A stretch of 64,000 nt of DNA from Cheiracanthium punctorium (taxonomy: Eukaryota > Arthropoda > Arachnida > Araneae > Cheiracanthiidae). The stretch lies in the NCBI GenBank assembly GCA_038373885.1, contig JAWZYV010013274.1, positions 248,001 to 312,000 of the forward strand, read 5' to 3'. The position numbers and the translations under genes are program-made. The notes under the pieces are model-generated. The model saw only the letters and a program-made list of their open reading frames with translations. It did no database searches and had not been told where the DNA came from. Shown here piece by piece: positions 11,187-23,650 of this stretch; position 1 is the stretch's first letter, and each line of letters begins with the position of its first letter.

Positions 11187-12820
11187 TTACTGTATACATA
11201 TATATTAAATTTTACGTGTAATATGTTTAAACTTTCACTACTTTGAAAACATTCTGTTAAACGTACGTCCTGATCGTGAAATTTGTCTAAACACATTACT
11301 ATGTAAATTGCTGGTGCAAGAGCTTGAAGCAACTCTGCGCATAGATGAAAGTTGCAACTTTTGAATATCGTGGAAGTTAAATAGATTTTTAAACTCCCAT
11401 CGAAACTCTAGGAGCTTTACACCACCGAGGAGATTTGAGTCATTCTTTATGTGAAACGCATATCCTACTTTACTAAGCAATAAGGATTTCTTACACCCAT
11501 TCTTTTGCAAAAGCCACAATAAATGGCAAATAAAGCAGAACTTTCCCACCCCCTGGGGTTAGATTCCGTTTTAAAAAGGGAGAGAGGGGGCTGAGTTTCC
11601 TGCTTGATGACGCGTGGAAGACAAAGAAAAAATAAAATAAAGTAAAAATAAGTCTTTACTTTTCAAGTAGTGGTGCATCAACTTTGGAGTCTCAACAGAG
11701 AGAGTAATGTATTGAAAAAAAAAATGCATATACATTGATGAAAAGATGAATACATTGCTTAGTGCAACATAAGACAACTTATCTGCATATCCAGAGAGTG
11801 GGTGAATGAAAAATAATTATGGAGGTATAATTTAAATTTACTGCGCTTTTTTTGGCAAATTTAAAAAGAAATCTTTTAAATTTTGTATTCTCAGGATTTT
11901 AAAATAAAATCTGGACTAATATAAATCCACCAATGCATTTCTGGACGAGAGAAACATGTTGGCGATATATCATCCCCAGTGGTAGACAAAAATAACTTAT
12001 AAAATAAACTGGACATCACTTAACAATACATGACCAATGATGATGTTAGTAGAGAAATAATACATTGTTTGTTTCAGAATAAGTCACTATGGTTCATGAA
12101 GCAGCGTTGTGATGCTTTATAATTATTTTTGTTCCATTCAAAAATACGTCTTCATGTTACATGATAAGCACGACCTCCACCAGTTAGAAACAGTAGTTAT
12201 GATTTTTACCTTCGCATAAACAGTTATAATGATAGTTGATCTTTAATTGAAAAGTTATCCTTTGTGTAAAAGTCTGCCATACTGATTTTTCCTCAATATA
12301 TTCTGAATGAAAGAAGCATTTCCTTCATTTTTGTGATCAATGATTGACAGAAATATACGCACACACATTCTCACCTAGGTTTTTTTTTTTTCGTCTTTGA
12401 AAGGTAATGGTTTAAGTTCCTGTATTAGTCGGAGTATAGTGTTAGTTTCAAAGCTGCAAGAGGTACATTTTTATATTCCTTTAAACCTATTTCACAGTGG
12501 TGATTGTATAACGAAAATATACATCTAGACAAGCCAGTCACTTTTCTATAAATTTGACTATCTAGCTTTACCGGAGTAACAAGCAGACTTATCCTGAGCT
12601 CACTGTGCATTTGTGGAGAGGGAAAAAAGTGATAACAGCTCACAGGTAGCACAAACTTGTTCAAAGGCCATAATTTCCACATTCAGATAGCACAATTAAA
12701 ATGATGTTTTCAAGTAGATAATTATCAATCATTTTATTTTTCGTAAATTTCCGTATGATTTTTAATAATTCTGCATGAAAGAAATAAAATCTTGTTTCTT
12801 TATTTGTTTTCTTCTTGTGA
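11187..12820. other. Intergenic DNA, no supported feature
   Basis: It includes a 103-codon minus-strand ORF (11238-11549) and an 85-codon one (12425-12682). Neither has a recognisable motif, so I treat both as chance. No repeats with visible ends. Confidence 0.5.
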
Positions 12821-12824
12821 TTTC

Positions 12825-12932
12825 ACAATGTTGTTTCAATATTATATCAATGTCCATGCTGAAACAATGTGGAGAAAGCTGTACAAAATCATATGGAAAC
12901 GACATTGAAAGTTCACATTGAAACAACATTGT
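12825..12932. repeat. Perfect 16-bp inverted repeat with related internal words
   Basis: ACAATGTTGTTTCAAT (12825-12840) is the exact reverse complement of ATTGAAACAACATTGT (12917-12932), separated by 76 bp. The spacer holds further TGAAACAATG and GAAACGACATTG words. It may be the core of a small foldback element, but no TSD is apparent. Confidence 0.6.
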
Positions 12933-13925
12933 AGTGTTGCTTGGGACGTACCATCCCGTACAGATTTACAGTGTTGCTTACGCCAGAATGTCCGGACAAA
13001 ACGCGTACAATGCCCGTAAAAATCTGGGTCCAGTTCAGTGTTCTTCGCACGTACTTAAAACATTGTATGGCTAATTATGCAGGACGTACTATAAAATTAA
13101 GTAAATAACCGATATTCTACGGCTTTTTTTGAATCAGTTTCGTTGTCTATTTGAATCGATGGCTAATTAATAGGATTTATGTTGCTTATTAAAATTTTCG
13201 AATTATAAATCATATTTTGAATTATAAATATATCACAACATTGCTTGTGCAACTTGCACTTACTTTGTTAAGGTACAGAACAGCAAAATGTCCAACCACA
13301 AGTCTTTGGCGGCAGACATCACTGATTTGGTTGAGGTGTCTTTGAAGTTCTTCTCGCTGAATTAAGCCATGCGGTTAATTTCGGTAGTGACTCTCTAGCG
13401 GGTATTTTTGTCGTCGTTTTGTACTACATTGAACCTCTTTAGTACGTGATAGCGTACGTGAATTATAGAGCGAATTGTAAAATCTGCTGTTTGTACGTTA
13501 AGCAGTCCCTATAAGAAAATTTTCATAGTAGATACTTCAGAGTACAGCAGTAAGTCGTGAAGCTCAAGTTCTGCCAACTTACATGTGCTATCTGGGCTAT
13601 TTCTCCAATATATTGTTTTTGAGAAAGGCATTCTAAATGCAGAAATTTCAAAAACGTCCTACAATTCCTACCATATGAACATCTTCTAAAAGTGTTACAA
13701 GAAAAATAACAATTAATTTGCCGTCTGGTTCTTAAACACTTTTTTAAAATTAATAACGTATATTATTTCCCCCTCTTCCAAATGCTTCTTCATGTCTTTC
13801 CACTTTAAAACATAAACTCAACGCATTCTTTATTTGGGCTATCATGCAATTCGGAGAGCTTTAAAAAGGCACTACATTTTGTAATTCTCCAAACATATTT
13901 CACAGAGATAACTGAATAGCGAAAA
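12933..13925. other. Intergenic DNA, no supported feature
   Basis: No ORF, repeat end or structured motif that I can defend. Local composition is less AT-rich between 12940 and 13600. Confidence 0.5.
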
Positions 13926-13929
13926 TATT

Positions 13930-14350
13930 CAACGCGACAAGTGCCACCGCGAAGATATTATTCAAAAGACGCACTTCTCACAAACTGTTGTTGTTTTCTC
14001 CCTACCCACCCCCAAAACCCCTTTTTCAACAGCACAGTAACAGCAGCAACCCCGGTGCGTCTCCCCCCTCTTTTTCTTGCAAACTATCCCATCATCGCAC
14101 GTACACTTTTCGCCCCAAATTGAAACCCACTCGCTTCCTCTCCGCAAGACCAAAACGAACCTTTATGCAAAACACAAACGTAAAAAGCGAGTATTACTAA
14201 AATTGCAGCAAAGAATTGTGGCCGATGCTAAGAATGCAGTGGATAACGCCCGAGTGCGAAAAAGAAAGAAAGAAAGAAAGAAAAAAAAAGATATGGGGGG
14301 GGGGGCTAGAAAGGATGAAGGGAGAGAGATAGAAAAAAAAAAGGGATAGA
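13930..14350. repeat. Pyrimidine-rich then purine-rich low-complexity block
   Basis: A C/T-rich plus strand (13995-14160) passes into an A/G-rich stretch with (GAAA)n at about 14262-14290, a G10-class run near 14296 and further AG runs. Overlapping ORFs of 60-123 codons on both strands here are low-complexity artefacts. Polypurine/polypyrimidine tracts of this kind can form triplex-type structures, but nothing shows a specific function. Confidence 0.6.
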
Positions 14351-15750
14351 TGCTACGCGAGAGAAGAATAAGAGAGAAGAAGAAAGAATAAAATAAAAAT
14401 GGAAAGAGAAGTTCTAGAAGGCGAGGTATTCGAGATGCTAGATCGTGAGAAGCATGGACAATGTAAGAAATTGCAAGGGGCTGCATAAAAAATAAATGCT
14501 TATTACGAGTGGACCGTACGTAAAGAATTGTCACTTATTAATGCATGTCTGTTTCAACAGGATAGCGTGTCTCTCCCCCTTTACATAACTTTTTTGAAAT
14601 ATATATTTTAAAAACAGGATTTTTTCCTTCTTTTTCAGAAATGCATATTTTTTTTTAACTGGTAAGACATTTTTATTTAATAAACTGAGCAAACCTTTAA
14701 GTAAATCAAGAAATGCGTTTGTTGAGAGTTTAAGAAATTTAGAACACTATTGTTTCCTAATATAGCCTACCTTACAATATTTAATAGGGTTGAGCAGTGT
14801 TAGGCATGTATAACACTGATTCCTAAAAACGTCGTTCTTTTAAATTGTCTAAAGTAATATCACGATTTGTATGAATAAGTGAATAAAACATCAAGTAAAT
14901 GTTTCATATGCATTTAAAATTTATTTTTACCAGGTGAACTTTTGTTTGTTTGTTTCTAAACTAAACTTTATGGAACGTGTTCTAAGCTGTATATTTAGTA
15001 TAGCATTAGAAAAATTCAAATTGAAGGATAAAGTTCGTTGTTTTAATACAATCGGAACTTTGCATTCTATATTAGTCTTGCATTTATTGTCCCACATGCG
15101 TCTTATCAGTTAGCTTCGTATGAGTCATGTCTTAAAGGAAAGTGTGATATTCAGAGAGAGAGAAAAAAAAAGTCTGTTTTATTTCACGTTCGTGTGTGTG
15201 TTTACCAAAACCTTCAAAATGTGTTTTGAAATTTATGTCTAATATCTAAATAATTTAATGGTTAATTGTTGTTTAAAATCGAACACGTTTGGTCAGCCAA
15301 ATTTACGTATCAGCTTCTAGTGTTATCGATTTGAAACCTAGACTTTAAAGCTCCAAACAGAACATGAAGCTATGAGAAATTACGATGATCATGGATAAAA
15401 TACTGAATAGTTGCCATCCAACGTAAGAAAACATCAATTTTGATTAGAAAAATACCAAAATATTAAAATATAATATGAAATTCTTGTCAGTTAACTCGAG
15501 GATGCCACCACATTTTGGGAAATTTTGCTCAGTAGATCTAAAATTGAAACGATAAGATGATGAAAAAAAAAAAATCTTACTCTCCAATGTACATTTTTTT
15601 ATGTAAGCTTATTAATAGTTTTTTCAATTATGTACCTAATTCTAAATTTAATGTTATATAAACTCATGTAATTGTAGCATGTTCCCCTATATGTACGGAA
15701 CGATGCCATCTGACAAGGTGTAACTAAAAAATTACAAAATTTGAAAATTA
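14351..15750. other. AT-rich intergenic DNA
   Basis: Homopolymers and a (GT)n run near 15190. No gene, and no repeat boundary recognised. Confidence 0.5.
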
Positions 15751-15757
15751 CTTGTGA

Positions 15758-16670
15758 ATTGGATTGGTCGGTTAAAGGAGTTGAGGCAAACACAAGCCGA
15801 AGTAGTAGAAGCCACTGAAGTTTCACAAAATGTAATTTCCAGAATTTAGAATCAGTTTTTGGAGACTGGAAATTCAGGCAGAAGACCAGCGCAAGGTCGT
15901 TTTAACACCTTTGCTCGCTTATTGGTACCACAGTTTCAGCTTATTTTGTCCAGAACTGGTTCCACGCAGTAGGTCTGTATGCTTCCAGGCCAAAAGTATG
16001 TGTTACGTTAACAACAGCGAGGCACCGTTTCACCTTCAGTCAGTTGGCAACATAGCATATGAACTGGAGGTGAAATGAATGTCGCAATATACTTTTTTTT
16101 TTCCTGACAAGTCCCGAATTTTCTCGTTATCTTGATAAAAGGGGTATTTTCAACTGGTGGGGGCCATGGCAATACGAACAATTTTGCGCTCATTCACGAA
16201 AGTGTCAGATTTGGTGATGGAGGAGTGATGGCCTATCACGGCATCTCCGTCAATGGGCATACCAATCTCCACATCATTCGAAAGAGCTCTGACCGATCGC
16301 CGATATAGCGAGGCGATCCTAAGACCGATTATCGTCCCTTATAGACCTATTATAGTTACTGTAGTAATAGGAAATGACTTCATGTTAATGGTCGACAACT
16401 GCAGGCCACATCATGCTAACTTGGTGGATGATTTCCTTTTCGGGGAATGGACCAAACGAATGGAATGCCCATCATGCTTTTCGGACATGAACCCAACAGA
16501 ACATGTTTGGGAAATTCTAGGCAGACGCGTTGTCGGCCAACTACCACCCCCAAAAACTCTCCAGAAACTGAAAATAGCTCTTCTAGATGAATGAGACAGA
16601 ATTAACATCCTCATTGACTTCATGAGTCAAAAATGTTCAACATTGTTGCCCCTCCGGGTAAACCAAACCC
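15758..16670 (+). pseudogene. Tc1-like transposase, nearly full-length but decayed
   Basis: Homology begins with the N-terminal helix-turn-helix (GRLKELRQTQAEV, VSQNVISRI, then an in-frame TAG at 15847-15849, then NQFLETGNSGRRPAQGR with the GRPR-like end). The middle is badly eroded. Homology resumes at GGVMAYHGISVNGHTNLHII (about 16215) and, after a frameshift, at AILRPIIVPYRPI. The catalytic region reads DFMLMVDNCRPHHANLVDDF and MNPTEHVWEILGRRV, so the second Asp and the Glu of a DD34E enzyme remain. The family tail PPPKTLQKLKIALLDE is followed by a relic of the terminal segment up to about 16670. The stop codon and frameshifts make it inactive. TIRs were not identified. Confidence 0.9.
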
Positions 16671-16689
16671 AAACAATCTACTGAAAGCG

Positions 16690-17405
16690 ATTTTTTAAAA
16701 AGAAGACACAATTTTCATTCGTATTTTCTCCTACGCACCAATTGTGTTTTTACTTTTTATACCCAAATGCTCAATAGAATGCATTTTTCTCCCAGAGATG
16801 TAATTATTTTATCATATTGCCTGCCACATCTGTCGAGCATTCGTCAATAATCTAAGCGATTCCCTAGAAGCAGGATTCCCCCCACAACCTCAATGCCCTT
16901 TAAATGTTTTCAGCAGTGTATTTACAAACAATGTGAAGTAATACATTAAAATATTTAATATTATGTTAATTAAAATAAAATTATAGTTATTATAATATAG
17001 CTGCTCAGTCTGGCATCGTCCAGGGCAATCAGGCAATAGGGCATAAGTTGTAAAAAAAAAGAAATAAATTAATAAAAAAAAAATGTCTGTTAGCATTAGC
17101 GAGAGATATCAAAATCGTAGCGGGGACCTCGTTGCACTTAATAAACGCAGACAATTTGAATCAAGTTATGATCCAATTAATTTCCCCTATGTTAAAATTC
17201 AAATTCATAAACAAAAGCTTAAAAACAATGTGGACTAATTGCTAATATCTTATTTAAAGTGCAACCCTTTATGAACGTTAAATTTAATCAACGAAATATT
17301 ATGGGGACCTTACTGAACAGGTTAAATGCTCACAAGATCCAAAAACAGGTTACAAATTAGAGGCTATAAAATAAGATAAATTCACAATTTGTGAGTTCAC
17401 TAGGA
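16690..17405. other. AT-rich intergenic DNA
   Basis: No gene or repeat boundary. A-rich runs occur at 17050-17085. Confidence 0.5.
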
Positions 17406-17413
17406 CAAGACAC

Positions 17414-17932
17414 TAGAGATGAGACGGGCTCATCCCGAGCCCGAGCCCGGGCCCGAACCGGGCCCGAACCGGGCTCGGGCTCTGCATTTCACGATTGCGT
17501 TCGGGCTCGGGCGTTCTCGGGCACGTGAAAAATTTCTCCTTTATTGAACATACTCCTTAAAAAATTTTTTTTAAGTGATTCATGAGGAAAATAAATGTAC
17601 TTATAAAAAAAAAGAAATAGCTTCACGGGTGCCTAGAATGTGCGTGAAGCACTTTGGGTATTTCAGAACGGCGGCTTATATTGTTTAGTTAGTCATGAGA
17701 TCGCACATCATTTGATAAACATGGATATAAAGAATTTGAAAATGCATTGAGAGTTTGCAACTATATTTGTCTTTAATTTGCACAAACGGCAAAATTTATT
17801 GTATTCTATCAAAGAGGTAATTGAATTTTTTAAATCTTTAGCTCAAATTTCGGGCTCGGGCTCCGACTTAAATAATATTGCTCGGGCTCGGGCTACAAAA
17901 AATGAGCCCGAACTCTTCTCTACAAGACACCT
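17414..17932. mobile_element. Non-autonomous hAT-type element with 8-bp TSD
   Basis: The element is flanked by the exact 8-bp duplication CAAGACAC at 17406-17413 and 17933-17940. The ends are TAGAGATGAGACGGGCTCA on the left and the reverse complement TAGAGAAGAGTTCGGGCTCA on the right. Both subterminal zones are arrays of CCCGAGC/GCTCGGG words, a sharp GC contrast with the AT-rich interior. The 8-bp TSD is diagnostic for hAT-like elements. At 519 bp with no transposase coding, it is a MITE-class element. The 69-codon ORF at 17778-17987 crosses its right end and is meaningless. Confidence 0.92.
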
Positions 17933-18163
17933 TACACAAGAGGCAATAGCAATACTGTTCGTATTGTTATCTGCTGACACATACTAGCAACAAAACTTGT
18001 GTCTTCCCTTCAACTACCATACATTTCATGGCTATTGATTTGCAATTTCAAATTTTTGTAAATTCAGGAAGTTCAGGTTGCTAACGTAGACTCCATACAC
18101 TCATGAGGTGATATAAAACAATTCAGCATTTCCTTATAACAAGTCTCAGAAATATCTTTTTAA

Positions 18164-18654
18164 CCCTCTCGTCACCGAATTATGAAAAATAAGAGAAAAA
18201 AAAATCTGTCTAACATTTAATGCAGCTGAAATACTATTATAAATCATGCAACAATAGTTTTTTCTAATGTCGATTAATATTAGAATTTTCTAATATTAAT
18301 TTCTGCATTTTCGAAGCATTTTGTTATGCTAAAATTAATTTAAAAGGATGCACATATTACGTAAAGGTTGAGGAATACGAAAAAAAAACATTACTTACCT
18401 TAAAAAGAAAAAAACCGGTAAAAAAGAAGAGTAAATATTTTCTTAATTTTTCTCCTGAAACAACGAAGCGAAAACTGTAAAAAATGATGTAAATTGACTA
18501 GTACTGCAATCTAGTTAAGAGCCTCATATACTTTCTACGTGAATTAATGATAACGATATCACTGAAAGTAAAAAAAAAGAAATTCAATTGTTTTCTCTCT
18601 AAATATTGCCATTTGAAGTAGGAGCCTCATATGAGGTTCAGGGTGACGAGAGGG
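18164..18654. mobile_element. piggyBac-type MITE with TTAA target sites (491 bp)
   Basis: TTAA flanks both ends (18160-18163, 18655-18658). The left end reads CCCTCTCGTCACCGAA, and the reverse complement of the right end reads CCCTCTCGTCACCCTGAA. The TTAA target and CCCT termini fit the piggyBac superfamily. A subterminal word GAGCCTCATA occurs near 18521 and again near 18622. There is no ORF inside, so it depends on a transposase from elsewhere. Confidence 0.9.
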
Positions 18655-21400
18655 TTAAAACAGATAGTCAGGAGTTATACTTGAATTTGAATGTGTAAGT
18701 TTAATGGGGGGTAAGAAATTATTTTCTTGCATAATTTCTGCACGACTCCTGAAACGCAATCATTCGACATATTTTTTTCGATTCGAGAGCATTGAGAAGG
18801 GGTTTAAGCCAGCACATATTTATCTTCGTATTCCTGGGAATTTTATGATTAAATACCGAAATTTAGTACATTATCTCAAGAGGTGTATGGGACACATTTT
18901 ACTAAATAGGAATCTCTGTACGGAGGATTTATACAAATTTAAAAAAGTGTAACTTTTGAAAATTTACGAGATAATATTTTCTTAATGCAGTTTTTTTTCT
19001 ACCTTATTTAGAACATTTTTTTCAATTTACATTGTCCACCTATCTCTATGAAAGTGTGGTACGAGCTTTTTGGGACACACACTATATAAATATCGCTATA
19101 CATATCACAGTTTTAACAAGAATAAAACATACTTGAAGAAAGATTGGAAACGCGATTTTTGATTTTTTTGTGGGAAAAACGAGCAATTTCAAATATTTAG
19201 AAAAAAATAGGTAATGTAGTATAATGAAGTAAGTAAATCATACTAAGAGCCACTTAATCCAAAATCAGTTCTGTTTTTGCGTGTGGTTCATTAGTTGATT
19301 TGATGTTTATTTTTTCTGAAAGCAGTGTAATAAGCTTTGTTGGTTATGAAATTTAACCACTGAAGCACAGAGTCTATGCAGAGCATACATAGATCACTGT
19401 GAGGAAGTAATCCAGAAACCATAAAGAATATCTTCACTTTTACGTCTTTGCAGGGGTCAGAATGAACAGGTTAAGTCTACGTTTAATGTTTGCCCTAAAA
19501 TTTTGAGCATATCGTCTCATTGAACAGAAAACCTTACCCTTTCATAAATAAATAAAAATCTTTACAAGTGCTATTGCGATAAATATATATGTGTTTAAAA
19601 GCGCACTGCATACATAGATATATTCTATGGTTACAGGTTGAAAAAATGGATATTTATTTTAAATGTAATTTACATTAAAAAAATGCTTCTTACATACAAT
19701 TATATGTCAACAAAACGAAGTGTTTTCAGTATGCGTCCTTTACGTGTATGTATATTTACTTTTTCCCTGCTTGCTTAAACACAGACTTTACTACTCAAAT
19801 CCCAAAGATATGAATTAGTATCATTTGAAGTAATTTTTGCACTTTAATGTCTTAGACATGAACTGCTTCCACATAACTGTTTTTATTTAACACCTAATAA
19901 TATTTCCACTGGGTATTTTGAGTAGATTAATAAAATAAGTAAATAAACGTCAAAATAGGAAAAGCAAATTGCCAGTAGTCTCGTGGGCTAAAGTGATACC
20001 AAACCTGTACTCGTAGGTTATTTTTCTATGCAAATGCTATTAATTATCTATACAGTATCTCTATTTACGTAATCTGTTCGCAGTCTGCATGTATTTCACG
20101 AACGATAAAATGTGTATTTACATCCAATTCAATTTATTCGAATTCATTACTGCTATTTGTGGTTTCATATTAATATTTATGTGATGCTCAAGAATTAAGT
20201 ATGAATGATGAATACAATCGAAGTAACAAAGTGATTACATGTGTTATGTTTATGATAATTTTATGAATATAATAAAAGGATTTAGATTGTATCTAACTAC
20301 TTGTCTTTATGTTTGCTTCCGTTGAAGATTTAAGTATATTAAATATTAAAATCGTTTTACGGAATAATGTGCAGTCTATGGCTATCAATTACTAGTGTTA
20401 AGAGAAGATACCGCTTTAATGTTGCATGTGTATTTACTGTACAAATGTTGACTGGATATTTTTGAACGCAGTTAAGCAAGAATGAGAACATGTAAATAAT
20501 GATAATGATTTATTTAAATGCTAGGGATAATTAAATGTATGCTTAGACAGTGTTTCAATCACTGACGTAACTTGTTTATCTCGTTTCATGTACTCAAAAT
20601 ATGAAATAAAGTTTGATCTGAAAAATCTATGATTAAAGACATAGGTATATTGGAAACAGTCATATGAAATGACTAAGACTATTAAAAAAAAACATAAAAG
20701 TACTTATAATTTATTTGAATTTTAGTGTGTCTGCCTCTATGTTCGTCCCTGCTATAACAATAGCAAATATACATCAACGACCACCATATTTGTGCAAATT
20801 GAAATATTAAGATGATAAGGAAGTAATTTCGTGTATGAGAAATGAGTAATGAATGTATTTTCTCTACTCATTTCTTTTAAAATATTAATAATTTGTTTTT
20901 TAATCTATTGTTTCAGTACTGAAAACTGTCTGATAAACACCGTGATAAAAAGAAAAATCATTTAAATTTTCTTTAACCTTGTAAAAAAATATATTTTACA
21001 CGCGGACAGCAAATGGCGCCAAATTTTGAAAATGACCCGTGTATCATATAACATTTACTCTTAAACTGCTCAACCGCTGACTTTGAAACTTTGTACAGAT
21101 ATATAGAGAAACACTAAAAAAAATTATGAGCTACTTTAGATATCTGAAAACGCACTTATTTTCCAATTGAACACCCCCCCCCCAAATAAAAGAAAAAGAA
21201 AAAAAAATGACCTCCTTCTCAACCTATTATAAATCTGAAGAGTTTATTGGAACGCTATAATCTCAGTAATTACTCTTCCGATTTAAAAAAAAATATTCTT
21301 GCGTTTGATAGTTCTTTTATAGAGGAATGTTATAGGCTATATCATGTTATAGCCTGTAACCTATCTCTTTATACAAAGACTGGCAATCCCTTTTGCACGA
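18655..21400. other. Intergenic DNA with a possible one-ended mariner relic at its start
   Basis: Near 19050-19085 the sequence AGCTTTTTGGGACACACACT is, on the minus strand, similar to the solitary terminus near 9215-9234. An 82-codon ORF (18704-18952) precedes it without a recognisable motif. From 19100 to 21400 I see only AT-rich sequence with short C and A runs. Confidence 0.4.
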
Positions 21401-21404
21401 GCGA

Positions 21405-21840
21405 ATAAGACACTATACATGGTGTCTTCTGTCCTACGAAAGCTGAATTACGAGGGTCCAGCGTCCTGGCCTACTACGCGGCTGTCTATCTAACAGTCTG
21501 GAGTGTTGGGTTCTAGTTTCTCCAGATGTAACCAGAATACGCGTTAGAACTTTTTATTGAAAGTCCTTCTCCCAAGGCACCCTCCACACCCTTAGCAGAT
21601 ACCCCTCCAGTAGATTTGCCAAAACACAATAGACGAAAGGGCTATCTCATGTATCGCATGCGAGTAATAAGATGAGATTCGTATCTATTGGGTGACTCAC
21701 TGGCTCGGCTTATTCGATTGACAAATCATGATCCTAATCATCTTAGATTCTAAATATGCTTACTAGCAACTCCCTTGTAACAATCGTTATTTCTCTTAGC
21801 TATCGCACTTTTGCATTGAACTCACACTTCTACTTTCTGG
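21405..21840. other. GC-richer complex segment beside the palindrome
   Basis: About 430 bp of non-repetitive sequence with normal base balance and no coding homology that I can see. It could be old retroelement UTR or a non-coding exon. Confidence 0.3.
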
Positions 21841-21911
21841 GCTTGCCTACGGACTTCTTATTTAATATTTAATAATTCTTATTCCTTATTCTTATTTCTT
21901 ATTCTATTATT

Positions 21912-22089
21912 AGGATTAATTATGTTATTTTGTAATAAGATGTTTGAGGAGTGATCTAAGTCTACTAGAGCTAATACTTCAAGATGAAGTATTATTTAAT
22001 ATTTAATAATACTTCATCTTGAAGTATTAGCTCTAGTAGCCTTAGATCACTCCTCAAACATCTTATTACAAAATAACATAATTAATCCT
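21912..22089. repeat. Near-perfect 178-bp palindrome (85-bp arms, 8-nt centre)
   Basis: Arms 21912-21996 and 22005-22089 are reverse complements with one mismatch (T at 21961 opposite C at 22040), separated by TAATATTT. The left arm begins AGGATTAATTATGTTATTTT and the right arm ends with its complement. No TSD or TIR flanks it, and it does not match any transposon in the window. The near-identity implies a young inverted duplication or active gene conversion. A transcript would form an almost complete 85-bp duplex, a plausible Dicer substrate. Hairpin-primed replication error or an assembly/library chimera are the alternative explanations. Confidence 0.97.
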
Positions 22090-23648
22090 CAGCGTTATCA
22101 CTATAAATTGAAAAAAATATTAAATTCGGTGGAATTTTGTGACTTATGGGCATTTGATGTTACGTTGAACTATGATTCTTTCAATATATTTTAAAAAATT
22201 AAACTTATTTAAAACTTACATCGCAACATTTTATTTCTCATTATATATATATAGATATAGATATATTCACGTAAATACGCAAAATAACCGTAGCAGTTGT
22301 AACTAGGACAAATTAACTATGCAAATTCCGCCACAAACAGCCGAAATACTTTTTCAAAACAGTGACCTGCTTGAAACGTAACATTGTCTGAATACCTCCT
22401 TTCGTGAACATTAACATTGTTTTACTTGCCTTTGAACACATCGCTTATCAAATAACTGCGAGCATAAGTTGCTATTGTGTAAGCACCGACCATGAAATTT
22501 GATGATGCTCCACTATAAAAGCAACATTAGCGAAGATAGCATCTGATTCTAAATTTGCTCTGAATTCACCTATTTTTCATCCCGGTAAATTGACTGTGAA
22601 ATGCCGCTAAGCAGTTGTTTAGACAAGAGAGAAAGAAAAAAAGTAGCATTGGGACTATGGCCTGTTATATTTTGTGGCATTACAGGGATGTAAACTTTTT
22701 GTTTAGTTGAAGAAAAGCTGCACAGAACTAGGAAGTGAGTGAGTATTTTATTTAGAAATTTGGAACAAGGATTTTACTTTTTTGTCGACGTATTATATTA
22801 CGGATGTAATGCAAAATCAATTGCAAGTAAATAGAAAAAAGTGTACAGACATGGAATTTACATTTTATTGTTTACTTAAAATATGTTGCGTAATATTAAA
22901 TTTAAATCAAAACTTGTGTGTAATTATTTTTTCCTAAATGTTATTTATAAATAGGATTTCCCGGAAAATTTTATCAATTTTTATGTGTTACATATGTTTG
23001 CATCATTTCATTAATATTAGCATGTTTATTCATTCTTTTAACTGAAGCATAAAAAATTCTTAAAAAGTTTGTATTTATAATTGCAGTTTATGTATTTTTT
23101 AGTTTTTATTTTTATTTTTATTTTTATGGACGGGCATCGCATTTTCCAATTTAGCATTTTAGATTATTTATCATTCTAAAGTACGGGTATAAATGTATCT
23201 AATAATCACTCAAAATGATCTTGAGTTATGGCGTTCAAATAAAACAATACATGTTTTGATGCTTTTATAGTCCATTTTTCATAATCGAGAATATGTGTGT
23301 TGGTTTAATACAGTGTAACATTATACATTGACTTTCATCTTACATATATGAATCAATAAACAATAAAATTTCCCAATGTATCGAGGAAGACAACGAGAAA
23401 TTATGCATGTTCCTTAAATTATTAAAAGTATCACTTTACATTCCTCGAAATCATCTAACTAAATCTGGTATACTTAGTAATTACAATCAAAACTAACTTG
23501 AATATAATTATCATAACTTGAAATACTAAATTTTGTTTCCCTCAATCATTTTCTCTCAAGCAAATCATATAAATTTCTTGAAAAATGGACAAAAATAAGT
23601 TTAATTAAACTTATACATAAGATTGAATTTCATGAAATCATAATAATA
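22090..23648. other. AT-rich intergenic DNA
   Basis: No gene or repeat boundary. Short (AT)n/(GATA)-like runs occur near 22240-22265, and TTTTTA repeats near 23095-23127. Confidence 0.5.
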
Positions 23649-23650
23649 TA

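Noticed and set aside
11238..11549. 103-codon minus-strand ORF
   Set aside because: No motif recognised, no promoter or neighbouring exon, and a length that chance alone gives in a 64-kb window.
14163..14534. 123-codon minus-strand ORF
   Set aside because: Mostly Phe/Ser/Leu runs from the A/G-rich low-complexity tract.
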